NCBI GenBank assembly: GCA_900543945.1
Contig: UQTN01000012.1
Span: 1-28,487 of the forward strand
DNA from: an uncultured Collinsella sp.
GTDB lineage: Bacteria; Actinomycetota; Coriobacteriia; Coriobacteriales; Coriobacteriaceae
Length of the DNA: 28,487 nt
Reading direction: 5' to 3'
Of this stretch, positions 1 through 7,904 are shown piece after piece. The position numbers were made by a program, and so were the translations under genes. The stretch's first letter is position 1, and each line of letters starts with the position of its first letter. The notes under the pieces were generated by a model. It was not told the DNA's origin and searched no databases. It saw only the letters and a list, made by a program, of their open reading frames with translations.

Positions 1-7
1 CAGTCCT

Positions 8-46
8 ATGCAAGACGAAGGCCACATTAAGTGGCCTTCTTTGCAT
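8..46 (+). terminator. Intrinsic terminator of a gene lying upstream of the window
   Basis: A 9-bp perfect stem (17-25 with 31-39, loop ATTAA) is extended by ATGCAA/TTGCAT flanks at 8-13 and 41-46, with a short T run at 40-42. No gene precedes it in the window, so it probably ends a plus-strand gene outside the left edge. Confidence 0.6.
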
Positions 47-142
47 GCGGAACTCATTTGGAGCAAACACCCCGGCGACTCGGGGCTTCCCCGGCCAGAC
101 GACTCGGCCGTTCGGGTCAGGTGGGCTGGATTGAATTTGGTG

Positions 143-177
143 AATGAGGGCGCCGATGGCGCCCTCATTCTTTATAT
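143..177. terminator. Strong hairpin terminator at the end of the AraC-type gene
   Basis: A 12-bp perfect stem (143-154 with 158-169, loop GAT) is followed on the plus strand by CTTTATATA. It touches the stop codon of the minus-strand AraC gene, whose stop is at 172-174. The T-rich side is on the plus strand, so it could serve both directions. Between 47 and 142 I see only small GC-rich inverted repeats and no gene. Confidence 0.6.
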
Positions 178-1176
178 ATGTTGGGAACGCCAGGCGGTGG
201 GGGTGGTGCCGGTGTGTTGCTTGAAGGCTTGGGCGAAGGCGGCCTGCTGAGGGTAGCCTAGACGCTCTGCCACCTGCGCTATCGTGAGCGCGCTATCGGC
301 CAAAAGGTCCTGTGCTCGCTCCATACGGCGTCTGCGAATGTAGGCGCCCAGGGACTCGCCAGTTTGAGCCTTAAAGGTGGCGCATAGCTTGGAGCGGCTT
401 GTGTAGAGCCCCTCGGCCACCTCGTTGATACCCACGCGTCTGCCTTTGTCGAGCGTGCGCTCAATCATTGCCGTTGCTTCTTCGGCAATGGTTATGCTGA
501 CACGTGTGTCTGCCGCTTGCCGCGCCTGCTTGTGCGCCGCGCGCGAACAGGCGAGCTCCGCGACCATGGTCTCCACGATGCCCTGCATATAGACATGTCC
601 GCCTGCGGTGCGGGCGCGGTCCTCGTTAATCCTGCGCAACGTGTGGCAGATGGCAGACGTCGCCTCCTCGTGCCATGGCTCGGCAAACGCCTCAAAGACC
701 CCTGCGAACTCGGTGGGATAGCGGTGCTCCAGTTCGTCAAAAAATCCAGGCAAAAAGAGCACCGAGCGCGAGTGATAAAGCTGCCCTGCAAACAGCGGAC
801 TTAGCTCCTCGCCGCAGCTATCTTGGATAAAGCTGCACACCGCGCTGTTCGGCCACGGTCCATGCAGGGGTTTAAGGTTCGCAGGCGTTATGCCGGCTTC
901 GGGCATGCACATGAGCGTGGGCGCGCTGACCTCGCTCACGCACGCGTACGGTTCGGGTGTGTATTCGGCCAGGTACATATCGTGCGTCGGGGTAATGTAA
1001 TGCTCCATGACGATGCAGGCAGGGGAGAGGGGCATGATCCATGCGCGTCCGTGCGCCCGATCGTTTGCCACCTCGCCGGTAAAGACGGCGCCCTTGCCGG
1101 TAAGCTCCAGGCCAAACTGCTCAAACTGCGGTGCATAGAGCTCGGTTATGTCGGTCGCTGCCCGCCGTATTTGCAA
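172..1176 (-). CDS. AraC-family transcriptional regulator
   Basis: This 334-residue protein ends in a two-HTH AraC/XylS DNA-binding domain at about residues 228-334. The first helix pair lies near 250-270 (INEVAEGLYTSRSKL). The second is near 298-330 and carries the family pattern LGYPQQAAFAQAFKQHTG..P.AWR. The first 220 residues form a sensor-like region I cannot assign to a ligand. The start is a TTG at 1176, chosen because AAAGGGA sits about 7 nt upstream on the minus strand and no ATG occurs before residue 48. It is divergent from two ABC half-transporter genes. AraC regulators beside such pairs often control siderophore or metal uptake, as YbtA does with YbtP/YbtQ, so a role as local activator is inferred. 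Confidence 0.88.
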   Translation of the reverse strand: MQIRRAATDITELYAPQFEQFGLELTGKGAVFTGEVANDRAHGRAWIMPLSPACIVMEHYITPTHDMYLAEYTPEPYACVSEVSAPTLMCMPEAGITPANLKPLHGPWPNSAVCSFIQDSCGEELSPLFAGQLYHSRSVLFLPGFFDELEHRYPTEFAGVFEAFAEPWHEEATSAICHTLRRINEDRARTAGGHVYMQGIVETMVAELACSRAAHKQARQAADTRVSITIAEEATAMIERTLDKGRRVGINEVAEGLYTSRSKLCATFKAQTGESLGAYIRRRRMERAQDLLADSALTIAQVAERLGYPQQAAFAQAFKQHTGTTPTAWRSQHI

Positions 1177-1205
1177 AAGCGTCCCTTTCCTTTGCAGAAA
1201 CGTCC
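1170..1205. promoter_or_regulatory. Paired direct repeats, candidate AraC-type binding sites
   Basis: Two 15-bp direct repeats, TTTGCAAAAGCGTCC at 1170-1184 and TTTGCAGAAACGTCC at 1191-1205, differ at two positions and are exactly 21 bp apart, about two helical turns. Tandem direct half-sites with this phasing are typical for AraC-family proteins. The left copy overlaps the ribosome binding site and TTG start of the regulator gene, which would fit autoregulation. A short inverted repeat (TGGCTC at 1211-1216, GAGCCA at 1223-1228) lies just beyond. Binding itself is an inference. Confidence 0.45.
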
Positions 1206-1290
1206 ACGCCTGGCTCGATTGTGAGCCATGTCTAACACATCAATGATAAGTTCATTACGGTTAACTCTCAAGCCGTTAGAAAGGAATCTC

Positions 1291-3114
1291 ATGGCAAAGG
1301 GATCAAAAAAGGAAGGCGGCGGTATCGGCGAGCTGCTTGCATATGCCGGCGACCGTAAATTCCTAACATATTTGGGCATGGCCCTCTCGGCGCTCTCGCA
1401 GCTGCTGAGCTTTGGCCCGTACGTGTGCATCTGGCTTGTCGCGCGCGATCTGATCGCCGTGGCACCTAACTGGAGCGAAGCCTGCGGCATCGCGACGTAT
1501 GGCTGGTGGGCCGTGGGGTTTGCGCTGGCAAGCATCGTGGTCTATTTCGTGGGGCTCATGTGCACGCACCTGTCTGCGTTTCGCTGCGCGTCCAATATTC
1601 GCAAGACTACGAGCGAGCACCTGCTTAAGCTGCCGCTTGGCTACTTTGACACACACGCCACCGGTGAGCTGCGCCGTATCGTAGACGGATGCGCCGCTTC
1701 CACAGAGACTTTGCTCGCACACATGCTGCCCGATATCGCAGGCGCCACCGCCATGGTCGTGGGCCTGCTCGTGCTGCTTTTCGCCCTCGATTGGCGTTTG
1801 GGTGCGGCATGCCTAATCTCGGTCGTCGTTTCGTTTTGCGCCATGGCCACCATGATGAGCGGCAAGGGCGCCGAGTTTATGAAGGCTTACATGGGCGCGC
1901 TGGTCAAGATGAACAAGACCGGCACCGAATACGTACGCGGCATCCCCGTGGTCAAGGTCTTCCAGCAGACGGTCTACTCCTTTAAGGCGTTTCACGATGC
2001 GATCGCCGAATACGCCGACATGGCGCAAAGCTATGCGGGCACGTTCTGCCGAGGCCCGCAGGTGCTCAACCTTACCGCGCTCAATGGCCTCGTGGCATTT
2101 CTTTTGCCCGTGGCGTTGCTGTTGGCGCCGGGCGAGACGGACTTCGCACACTTTATGGTCAACTTCACGTTTTACGCGATCTTTTCGGCCGTGGTGCCGA
2201 CGGCCATGACCAAGCTCATGTTTGTGGGCGAGGCGTCTCGGATGAGTGCCGATTCGCTGGCGCGCATCCGAAGCGTTATGGATTCCAAGCAGCTCTCCGT
2301 GCCTGCCCAGCCCAAGCACCCTATCGGCAGCGATGTGCGCTTTGAGGATGTAAGCTTTACCTACGAGGGTGCCGAAGCGCCTGCCGTCGATCATGTGAGC
2401 TTTAGCGTTCCCGCAGGTAGCACCCTTGCGTTGGTTGGTCCCTCGGGCGGCGGTAAGTCAACCTGCGCAAGCCTGATCCCGCGTTTTTGGGATGTTTCCT
2501 CGGGTCGCGTGCTTGTGGGCGGCGCAGACGTTCGCGACATGGATCCGCACGAGCTCATGGACCAGGTCGCCTTTGTGTTTCAGACCAATCAGCTGTTCCG
2601 GCAAACACTTGCCGATAACGTGCGCGCCTCCAAGCCTACGGCCACTGACGACGAAGTGCGTGCGGCCCTCTCCGCAGCTCAGTGCGACGACATTGTGGTC
2701 AAGCTTCCACAGGGCATCAATACCATGCTCGGTGCCGGCGGAGCATATCTTTCGGGCGGCGAGGTCCAGCGCGTGGCACTCGCCCGCGCGATTCTTAAAG
2801 ACGCGCCTATCGTGGTGCTCGATGAGGCCACGGCGTTTGCCGACCCCGAGAACGAGGCGCTCATCCAGCGCGCCTTTAGCAAGCTGGCGGCGGGTCGCAC
2901 GGTCATTATGATTGCGCACCGACTCTCGACTGTAGTGGGGGCCGACAAGATCGTGGTGCTCAACCAAGGTAGCGTGCAGGAGACTGGCACCCATGCCGAG
3001 CTGCTGTCCCAAAACGGCCTGTACGCCAAGATGTGGGCCGAATACGAACAGGCCGCGAGCTGGAAAATCACTGCTACCGCGGATGCCGCCGTCACGAAGG
3101 GAGGCGAGGCCTAA
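1291..3114 (+). CDS. ABC transporter half-molecule, permease fused to ATPase (first of pair)
   Basis: This is a type I exporter-fold ABC half-transporter of 607 residues: an N-terminal six-helix membrane region (about 1-310) followed by a nucleotide-binding domain. Walker A GPSGGGKST starts at residue 383, the signature LSGGEVQR is at 487, Walker B ends in D511-E512, and the switch histidine is H543. The D-loop reads ATAFADPENE instead of the usual SALD-type sequence. I chose the ATG at 1291 over an upstream in-frame ATG at 1228 because AGAAAGGA lies 6 nt before it. The stop is directly followed by the ATG of the second half-transporter, so they very likely form a heterodimer. The neighbouring AraC gene and downstream metal ATPase suggest iron, siderophore or another metal-linked substrate, but the sequence does not fix this. 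Confidence 0.88.
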   Translation: MAKGSKKEGGGIGELLAYAGDRKFLTYLGMALSALSQLLSFGPYVCIWLVARDLIAVAPNWSEACGIATYGWWAVGFALASIVVYFVGLMCTHLSAFRCASNIRKTTSEHLLKLPLGYFDTHATGELRRIVDGCAASTETLLAHMLPDIAGATAMVVGLLVLLFALDWRLGAACLISVVVSFCAMATMMSGKGAEFMKAYMGALVKMNKTGTEYVRGIPVVKVFQQTVYSFKAFHDAIAEYADMAQSYAGTFCRGPQVLNLTALNGLVAFLLPVALLLAPGETDFAHFMVNFTFYAIFSAVVPTAMTKLMFVGEASRMSADSLARIRSVMDSKQLSVPAQPKHPIGSDVRFEDVSFTYEGAEAPAVDHVSFSVPAGSTLALVGPSGGGKSTCASLIPRFWDVSSGRVLVGGADVRDMDPHELMDQVAFVFQTNQLFRQTLADNVRASKPTATDDEVRAALSAAQCDDIVVKLPQGINTMLGAGGAYLSGGEVQRVALARAILKDAPIVVLDEATAFADPENEALIQRAFSKLAAGRTVIMIAHRLSTVVGADKIVVLNQGSVQETGTHAELLSQNGLYAKMWAEYEQAASWKITATADAAVTKGGEA

Positions 3115-4872
3115 ATGTTCGCCTCATTCCAAAAGAAGTATTTCCTATCCGATAAAGGCGTCGCCGGCGTAAAACGCGGCATTTTCTGGACCGCGCTCAC
3201 CAATCTCATTACCATGGCCGGCATGGGCTTATTGTTCCTGGTCATGGCCGGTTTTGTCGAACATTTCGCCACCGGTGCCGACCTGCCGGATGCCCTGCCG
3301 ATTGTGGGCGGCCTCCTGGTCTTTTTCGTGTTGCTCTTTGCCTCTAACTGGCAGCAGTATTACTACACCTACTGCATCTTTTACGAGGAGTGCGGCAAGC
3401 AGCGTATGGAGATTGCCGAGCGCTTGCGCAAGCTGCCGCTGTCGTTTTTTGGCCGTCGTGATCTGGCCGATTTAACCGAGACCATCATGGGCGACGTCCA
3501 GGCCATGGAGCACGCCTACAGCCACGTGCTGGGAGAGCTTTGGGGTGCCATCATCGCAAGCGCCATTGTGTTCGTGGCGTCGCTGTTCTTTTGCTGGCAG
3601 CTGGCGATTGCGGCGTTTTGGAGCGTTCCCGTGGCCTTTGCCGTGCTGTATCTGACGCGCGGCCCCATGATCCCGGTGTTCGACCATGTGCGTGCCGAGA
3701 AGGTCAAGGTTACCGAGGCGATCCAGGAGACGCTCGACTGCGTGCGCGAGATCCGCGCCACCAACCAGGAGGCTCATTATCTTGAGGGGCTCAACGCCGT
3801 GATCGATGCCGAGGAGCGCGAGACCACCAAGGGCGAGCTCGCCAATGGGCTTTTGGTCAACTCCGCCTTTGCCATCCTGCGCCTGGGGATTGCCACCACG
3901 TTGGTCACGGGCGCTGCGATGGTCGCCTCCGGCCAGGTCGACTTTTTGATGATGTTTGCCTTCCTGCTTATGGTGAGCCGCATCTATGCGCCCTTTGATC
4001 AGGCGCTGATGCTGATGTCCGAGCTGTTTGCCGCCGAGTCGTCGGCCAAGCGCATGCGTTCCATCATGGAAGAGCCCGTGGCGCGGGGCAGCGAGCAGTT
4101 TGAGCCCGTAGGCCACGATGTGGTGTTCAATCACGTGGCATTTGGCTATGGTGCGGGCGAGGACGGCCGCGCCGGCGAGAAAGTTCTTACCGATGTGAGC
4201 TTTACCGCCAAGGAAGGCGAGGTCACGGCACTGGTCGGTCCTTCGGGCTCCGGTAAGTCTACGGTGAGCCGCCTGGCCGCGCGCTTTTGGGATGCCACCG
4301 CGGGCACGGTCACCGTGGGCGGCGTGGATGTTGCGAGCGTGGATCCCGAGGTGCTGCTGCGCGACTACGCCATTGTGTTCCAAGACGTGCTACTCTTTGA
4401 CGACACGGTGATGGGAAACATCCGCCTCGGGCGTCGTGGCGCCACCGATGAGCAAGTGCTTGCGGCTGCGCGTGCCGCCAACTGCGACGAGTTTGTGAGC
4501 CGCATGCCGCAGGGCTACAACACCATGATCGGCGAGAACGGCTCCAAGCTGTCCGGCGGCGAGCGCCAGCGCATCTCTATCGCCCGTGCGCTGCTCAAAG
4601 ACGCGCCTATCGTGCTGTTGGACGAGGCGACGGCGAGCTTGGATGTGGAGAACGAGACCGTGGTTCAGCAGGCGCTCTCCCGTCTGCTTGCAGGTAAGAC
4701 GGTTATCGTTATTGCCCACCGTATGCGTACGGTGGAAAATGCCGACAAAATCGTTGTACTCAAGGATGGTGTGGTTGCCGAGCAGGGCACTCCGGCGCAG
4801 CTCAAGGCGGCAGGTGGAGAATTCGCCCGCATGGTGGCGCTGCAAAAGGAAGCAGCTACCTGGCAGTTGTAA
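3115..4872 (+). CDS. ABC transporter half-molecule, permease fused to ATPase (second of pair)
   Basis: This 585-residue partner of the preceding gene has a six-helix membrane domain (about 20-300) and an ATPase domain. Walker A GPSGSGKST is at residue 375, the signature LSGGERQR at 479, Walker B D503-E504 with D-loop ATASLDVENE, and the switch histidine is H535. All catalytic residues are present, so both ATP sites of the predicted heterodimer could be active. Its ATG abuts the TAA of the first gene with no spacer, and GGAGGCGAGG at the end of that gene provides the ribosome binding site, which implies translational coupling. The substrate is unknown. IrtAB/YbtPQ-type siderophore importers share this fold and this gene arrangement, and drug or peptide exporters are the main alternative. 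Confidence 0.88.
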   Translation: MFASFQKKYFLSDKGVAGVKRGIFWTALTNLITMAGMGLLFLVMAGFVEHFATGADLPDALPIVGGLLVFFVLLFASNWQQYYYTYCIFYEECGKQRMEIAERLRKLPLSFFGRRDLADLTETIMGDVQAMEHAYSHVLGELWGAIIASAIVFVASLFFCWQLAIAAFWSVPVAFAVLYLTRGPMIPVFDHVRAEKVKVTEAIQETLDCVREIRATNQEAHYLEGLNAVIDAEERETTKGELANGLLVNSAFAILRLGIATTLVTGAAMVASGQVDFLMMFAFLLMVSRIYAPFDQALMLMSELFAAESSAKRMRSIMEEPVARGSEQFEPVGHDVVFNHVAFGYGAGEDGRAGEKVLTDVSFTAKEGEVTALVGPSGSGKSTVSRLAARFWDATAGTVTVGGVDVASVDPEVLLRDYAIVFQDVLLFDDTVMGNIRLGRRGATDEQVLAAARAANCDEFVSRMPQGYNTMIGENGSKLSGGERQRISIARALLKDAPIVLLDEATASLDVENETVVQQALSRLLAGKTVIVIAHRMRTVENADKIVVLKDGVVAEQGTPAQLKAAGGEFARMVALQKEAATWQL

Positions 4873-4879
4873 GAAGGAG

Positions 4880-4898
4880 CAAAGGGACAGTCCCTTTG
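4880..4898. repeat. Perfect hairpin CAAAGGGA-CAG-TCCCTTTG
   Basis: An 8-bp perfect inverted repeat with a 3-nt loop begins 8 nt after the stop of the second ABC gene. It has no T tract, so it is a poor intrinsic terminator. It may be a dispersed intergenic palindrome or may stabilise the 3' end of the ABC mRNA. Confidence 0.5.
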
Positions 4899-4903
4899 TC
4901 ACA

Positions 4904-4932
4904 TTGACAATCGGTTACTCCGCATCGTTAAT
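4904..4932 (+). promoter_or_regulatory. Putative vegetative promoter for the DUF6110/P-type ATPase unit
   Basis: A perfect -35 box TTGACA at 4904-4909 is followed after 17 nt by GTTAAT at 4927-4932, which matches 4 of 6 positions of the -10 consensus. Transcription would begin near 4938-4940, just before the 18-bp dyad at 4941-4958. Confidence 0.45.
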
Positions 4933-4940
4933 TTTCAAAA

Positions 4941-4958
4941 GGTTAGCCATGGCTGACC
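4941..4958. promoter_or_regulatory. 18-bp dyad, candidate operator for a metal-responsive repressor
   Basis: GGTTAGCCATGGCTGACC is a palindrome with a single mismatched pair and a perfect 10-bp core. It lies at the predicted transcription start of the metal ATPase unit, where a repressor would block initiation. The half-site AGGTTAGCC resembles actinobacterial DtxR/IdeR half-sites, but the centre is longer than in a canonical box, so the regulator is not identified. A six-codon ORF (ATG at 4949, stop at 4967-4969) starts inside the dyad and may be chance. Confidence 0.4.
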
Positions 4959-5067
4959 TAGATAGTTAGATAAAATTGAGATATTTCAAAAGCGTGCTCG
5001 AGCAAACTTGTTTACTCGGGTGCTGAGGCACCATGCCGCGTCCAATGCGGCAAAAGGGAGAGACATC

Positions 5068-5313
5068 ATGAAGAAGTCCACGTTCAACACCCTGCTTGTC
5101 GGTGGCGGTTTTCTGCTCGGTACGGCCGGCATCAAGCTGCTCACCAGCGCTCCGGTAAAGAATGCCTGCGTGCAGGGTATCGCGTGCGGTATGCGCATCA
5201 AGAACGGCTACCAGGACATGGTCGAGCAGGCCAAGGCCGAGGTCGACGACATGGTTGCCGAGGCGGCCTATATCACCCAGAGCGAGGCCGCTGCTGACGA
5301 GGCAGCCGAGTAA
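5068..5313 (+). CDS. DUF6110-like small membrane protein next to metal ATPase
   Basis: This 81-residue protein has one glycine-rich hydrophobic segment at about residues 8-27 (LLVGGGFLLGTAGIKLL), then SAPVKNACVQGIACGMRIKNGY, and a long acidic alanine-rich helix to the C-terminus. I take it as a DUF6110-type protein, a group I recall as lying directly before heavy-metal P-type ATPases; this was not checked by search. The ATG at 5068 is preceded by AAAGGGAGAG at 5053-5062, which decides it over an upstream in-frame TTG at 5008. The next gene starts 18 nt after its stop. It could be an accessory subunit or metal-delivery partner of that ATPase. Two cysteines (ACVQGIAC) sit just after the membrane segment and could bind metal, which is an inference. 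Confidence 0.75.
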   Translation: MKKSTFNTLLVGGGFLLGTAGIKLLTSAPVKNACVQGIACGMRIKNGYQDMVEQAKAEVDDMVAEAAYITQSEAAADEAAE

Positions 5314-5331
5314 CGCTCCCAGACACAAACT

Positions 5332-7407
5332 ATGAGATTCTCGATTATCAGCAAGATCCCCGGCAGGACCCGTCTTCAATTGGCGGGTCCTGTGCCAGAG
5401 AGCGATCTCGATGCACTTCTTAAGCTTGGCGGCGACATCGACGGCGTGCACAAGGTGCGCGTCTACGGCCGCATCGGCCAGATGGCACTCGAATACGACG
5501 AGTCGCGCCGCGATGCCGTGCTGGCCGCCGTCGGTGCGCTCGACGCTCAGGCCATTGCCGACGCAAAGACGGGTTACGTGATGCAGCTTGAGCCGCGCAA
5601 GCACAAGCTCGTTATGGATCTTGCCACGCTTGTCGGCGCCCACTATGCGCGCCGATGGTTTTTGCCCACGCCCCTGCGTGCGGTGTTTGTCGTGGCCGGT
5701 TACATGGCATTTTTGCGCGCTGCCCTTCATGAGCTGGCGCAGCCGCGCCTGACCGTTCCCGTGCTCGACGCTTCGGCCATCGGCATTTCGTTCGTCAAAC
5801 GTGATGTCGACACCGCGGGCCAGACAATGTTCCTGCTCAACGTGGGCGAGCTGCTCGAGGACTACACCCGCGCCATGAGCGAAAACGAGCTCATCAACTC
5901 GCTGCTCGATGTACCCGACAAGGCGCAAAAGGTCGTCGGCGATACCGAGGTAAGCGTTGCCGCCACCGAGCTTGAGCCCGGCGACTTGGTGGCCGTGCGC
6001 ACTGGCATGTCCATTTGCATCGACGGTGTCGTCGAGCAGGGGAGCGCTATGGTCAACCAGGCGACCCTGACCGGCGAGCCGCTGGCCGTTGAGCGCAGCG
6101 TGGGCGACGACGTGTTCGCCGGTACCGTCGTGGAAGACGGCAGCATCTTGGTGCGCGTGCGCGCCAACACGGCGCAGACCAAACTGCGCTCGATCGTCTC
6201 GCTCGTGCAGACGGCCGACTCGCTCAAGTCCGAGGGCCAGTCGCATATGGAGGACCTCGCCAACAAGATCGTCCCGTGGAACTTCCTGCTCGCGGGCCTG
6301 GTTGCGCTCACCACGCGCAGCCTTATCAAGACCTCGGCGGCGCTGATGGTCGACTACTCGTGCGCACTCAAGCTCACGGGTTCCGTCGCCGTCATGACCG
6401 CCATGAGCGATGCCGCCAAGATGGGCGTCATGGTCAAGGGCGCGAAGTACTTTGAGTCGTTTGCCAAGGCTGACACCATCGTGTTTGATAAGACCGGCAC
6501 GCTTACCGAGGCGCAGCCGCGCCTGGCTTGCGTGCTGACGACAGATGGCTGGAGCAAGGACGAGGTCCTGCGCCTTTCCGCTTGCTTGGAGGAGCATTTC
6601 CCGCATCCGGTGGCGCGTGCCGTGGTCAACGCCGCCCTCGAGTGCGGGCTCGAGCACCGCGAGCGCCATGCCGCGGTCGAGTACATCGTGGCGCACGGCA
6701 TCGCTTCGTCCATCGAGGGGCGTCGCGCCATTATCGGTTCGGCGCACTTTGTATTTGAGGACGAGGGTGCGCAGCTCGAGTCCGACATCAAGGAGCAAAT
6801 CGAGCTCCAGATGCAAGGCCTGTCGCCGCTGTATCTGGCGGTCGACGGCAAGGTCGTCGGCGTGCTCGGCATCGAGGATCCGCTCAAGCCCGGCGTCCGT
6901 GAGGCCATCGCCGACCTACATGCGCTGGGCGTCAAGCATGTCGTTATGCTCACGGGCGATTCGGAGCGCACGGCCGAGCGCATTGCGCGCGAGGCGGGTG
7001 TCGACGAGTTTAAGGCCGAGCTGCTGCCCGAGGACAAGTACGCCTATGTGGAGCGCATTAAGGGTGAGGGGCGCCACGTTGCCATGGTGGGCGACGGCGT
7101 CAACGATTCGCCGGCACTCGGTTTGGCCGACGTGGGGCTGGCAATGGGTGGCGGAAGCGACATCGCCAAGGAGGTCGCCGATATCATCCTGACCGACACG
7201 GATCTGGCCGCGATCGTGCGTTTGCGTCGCATGAGCCAGGGCCTCATTGATCGTCTGACGAGCTCCTACTCTAAGGTGATGCTTACCAACTCAGCGCTCC
7301 TGGCGCTGGGCATTACCGGCGCGATTACCCCGCAGACGTCGTCACTGCTGCACAACGGCTCGACGATTGCCTACAGTCTGAGCAACGCGAAGGCTTACCT
7401 GCGTTAG
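5332..7407 (+). CDS. P1B-type heavy-metal-transporting ATPase with atypical SCA motif
   Basis: This 691-residue membrane ATPase moves metal ions across the cytoplasmic membrane with a phospho-aspartate intermediate. Visible motifs are TGE in the actuator domain (247-249), DKTGT with the phosphorylated aspartate D386, the P1B marker HP at 425-426 in FPHPVARAV, TGDS in the P domain and GDGVND with D588 and D592. The N-terminus has a PGRTRLQL motif of a degenerate heavy-metal-associated fold but lacks CxxC. The membrane metal site reads YSCALKL (C344) where classical members have CPC or SPC. The C-terminal helix carries LLHNGSTIAYSLSNAKAYL. This points to a divergent P1B subgroup; manganese, iron or zinc are all possible. 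No clear ribosome binding site precedes the ATG, so coupling to the DUF6110-like gene is likely. Confidence 0.9.
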   Translation: MRFSIISKIPGRTRLQLAGPVPESDLDALLKLGGDIDGVHKVRVYGRIGQMALEYDESRRDAVLAAVGALDAQAIADAKTGYVMQLEPRKHKLVMDLATLVGAHYARRWFLPTPLRAVFVVAGYMAFLRAALHELAQPRLTVPVLDASAIGISFVKRDVDTAGQTMFLLNVGELLEDYTRAMSENELINSLLDVPDKAQKVVGDTEVSVAATELEPGDLVAVRTGMSICIDGVVEQGSAMVNQATLTGEPLAVERSVGDDVFAGTVVEDGSILVRVRANTAQTKLRSIVSLVQTADSLKSEGQSHMEDLANKIVPWNFLLAGLVALTTRSLIKTSAALMVDYSCALKLTGSVAVMTAMSDAAKMGVMVKGAKYFESFAKADTIVFDKTGTLTEAQPRLACVLTTDGWSKDEVLRLSACLEEHFPHPVARAVVNAALECGLEHRERHAAVEYIVAHGIASSIEGRRAIIGSAHFVFEDEGAQLESDIKEQIELQMQGLSPLYLAVDGKVVGVLGIEDPLKPGVREAIADLHALGVKHVVMLTGDSERTAERIAREAGVDEFKAELLPEDKYAYVERIKGEGRHVAMVGDGVNDSPALGLADVGLAMGGGSDIAKEVADIILTDTDLAAIVRLRRMSQGLIDRLTSSYSKVMLTNSALLALGITGAITPQTSSLLHNGSTIAYSLSNAKAYLR

Positions 7408-7431
7408 CAGACGTGTTCGCCCACGTTATCT

Positions 7432-7477
7432 GGCCTGCGCCCAGACGGCATCGGTGTCGTCCGAGCGCAGGCCTTTT
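7432..7477 (+). terminator. Intrinsic terminator after the P-type ATPase
   Basis: GGCCTGCGC at 7432-7440 pairs perfectly with GCGCAGGCC at 7465-7473 across a 24-nt loop and is followed by TTTT. It closes the metal ATPase transcription unit. Confidence 0.7.
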
Positions 7478-7490
7478 GCATTTGACCATG

Positions 7491-7530
7491 TGCTAGCTTA
7501 TCTATAGAGTGTTGCTAGCAGGGCTAGCAA
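7491..7530. promoter_or_regulatory. Triple TGCTAGC operator-like sites before the toxin-antitoxin pair
   Basis: TTGCTAGC-AGG-GCTAGCAA at 7512-7530 is a perfect 8-bp inverted repeat. A third TGCTAGC lies at 7491-7497, 22 bp from the copy at 7513-7519. The sites sit just upstream of the antitoxin ribosome binding site (AAGGGAG, 7534-7540). Ribbon-helix-helix antitoxins usually repress their own promoter through such repeats, so autoregulation is inferred. Confidence 0.5.
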
Positions 7531-7550
7531 TTGAAGGGAGCGGGATCGAC

Positions 7551-7904
7551 GTGGGTGCTGTTAGTGGCATGGCGCAGGTGAACGTTCGCGTGGATCGCCA
7601 GGTCAAGAACCGTGCCGAGGAAGCGCTGCGGCTTTCGGGCGGGTCACTGCCCGAGCTCATCAAAAAGGTGGTGGCCAAGGTCGCGCAGGGTGGCGGGCAG
7701 TGCGAGGAAGTGCTTGCGGCCGTCGACGACCGGCGGCAGACCGTCGCGCCCGATACTCCGTTCGCCGCATCATGGGCGGCGGCAGATCAGCTTTACGCGG
7801 ACCTGGGCATCGCTACGCCGCCCGTATCCGACGATCGCGATTGGGACACAATCTATTCCGAAGCCATGGACGAGCGCTATCGCCAAAAGGGGATGATCCT
7901 GTGA
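7551..7904 (+). CDS. RelB/DinJ-like ribbon-helix-helix antitoxin
   Basis: The protein begins with a RelB/DinJ-like DNA-binding segment, MAQVNVRVDRQVKNRAEEAL followed by two predicted helices, over its first 45 or so residues. The rest is a longer C-terminal region that would wrap and neutralise the toxin. Start choice is uncertain. GTG at 7551 (117 residues) follows AAGGGAG by 10 nt, while ATG at 7569 (111 residues) aligns best with the family start. The gene overlaps the following PIN-domain gene by 4 nt (GTGA at 7901-7904), the usual coupling of antitoxin-first modules. RelB-type antitoxins are normally paired with RelE/YafQ toxins, so the PIN partner is notable. Confidence 0.78.
   Translation: MGAVSGMAQVNVRVDRQVKNRAEEALRLSGGSLPELIKKVVAKVAQGGGQCEEVLAAVDDRRQTVAPDTPFAASWAAADQLYADLGIATPPVSDDRDWDTIYSEAMDERYRQKGMIL

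Noticed and set aside
8..250. 80-residue plus-strand open frame at the left edge
   Set aside because: It runs through two terminator hairpins and overlaps the AraC gene end; no ribosome binding site is present.
4966..6816. 616-residue minus-strand open frame opposite the P-type ATPase
   Set aside because: It is a shadow of the high-GC ATPase gene: histidine, arginine and leucine-rich, with no domain.
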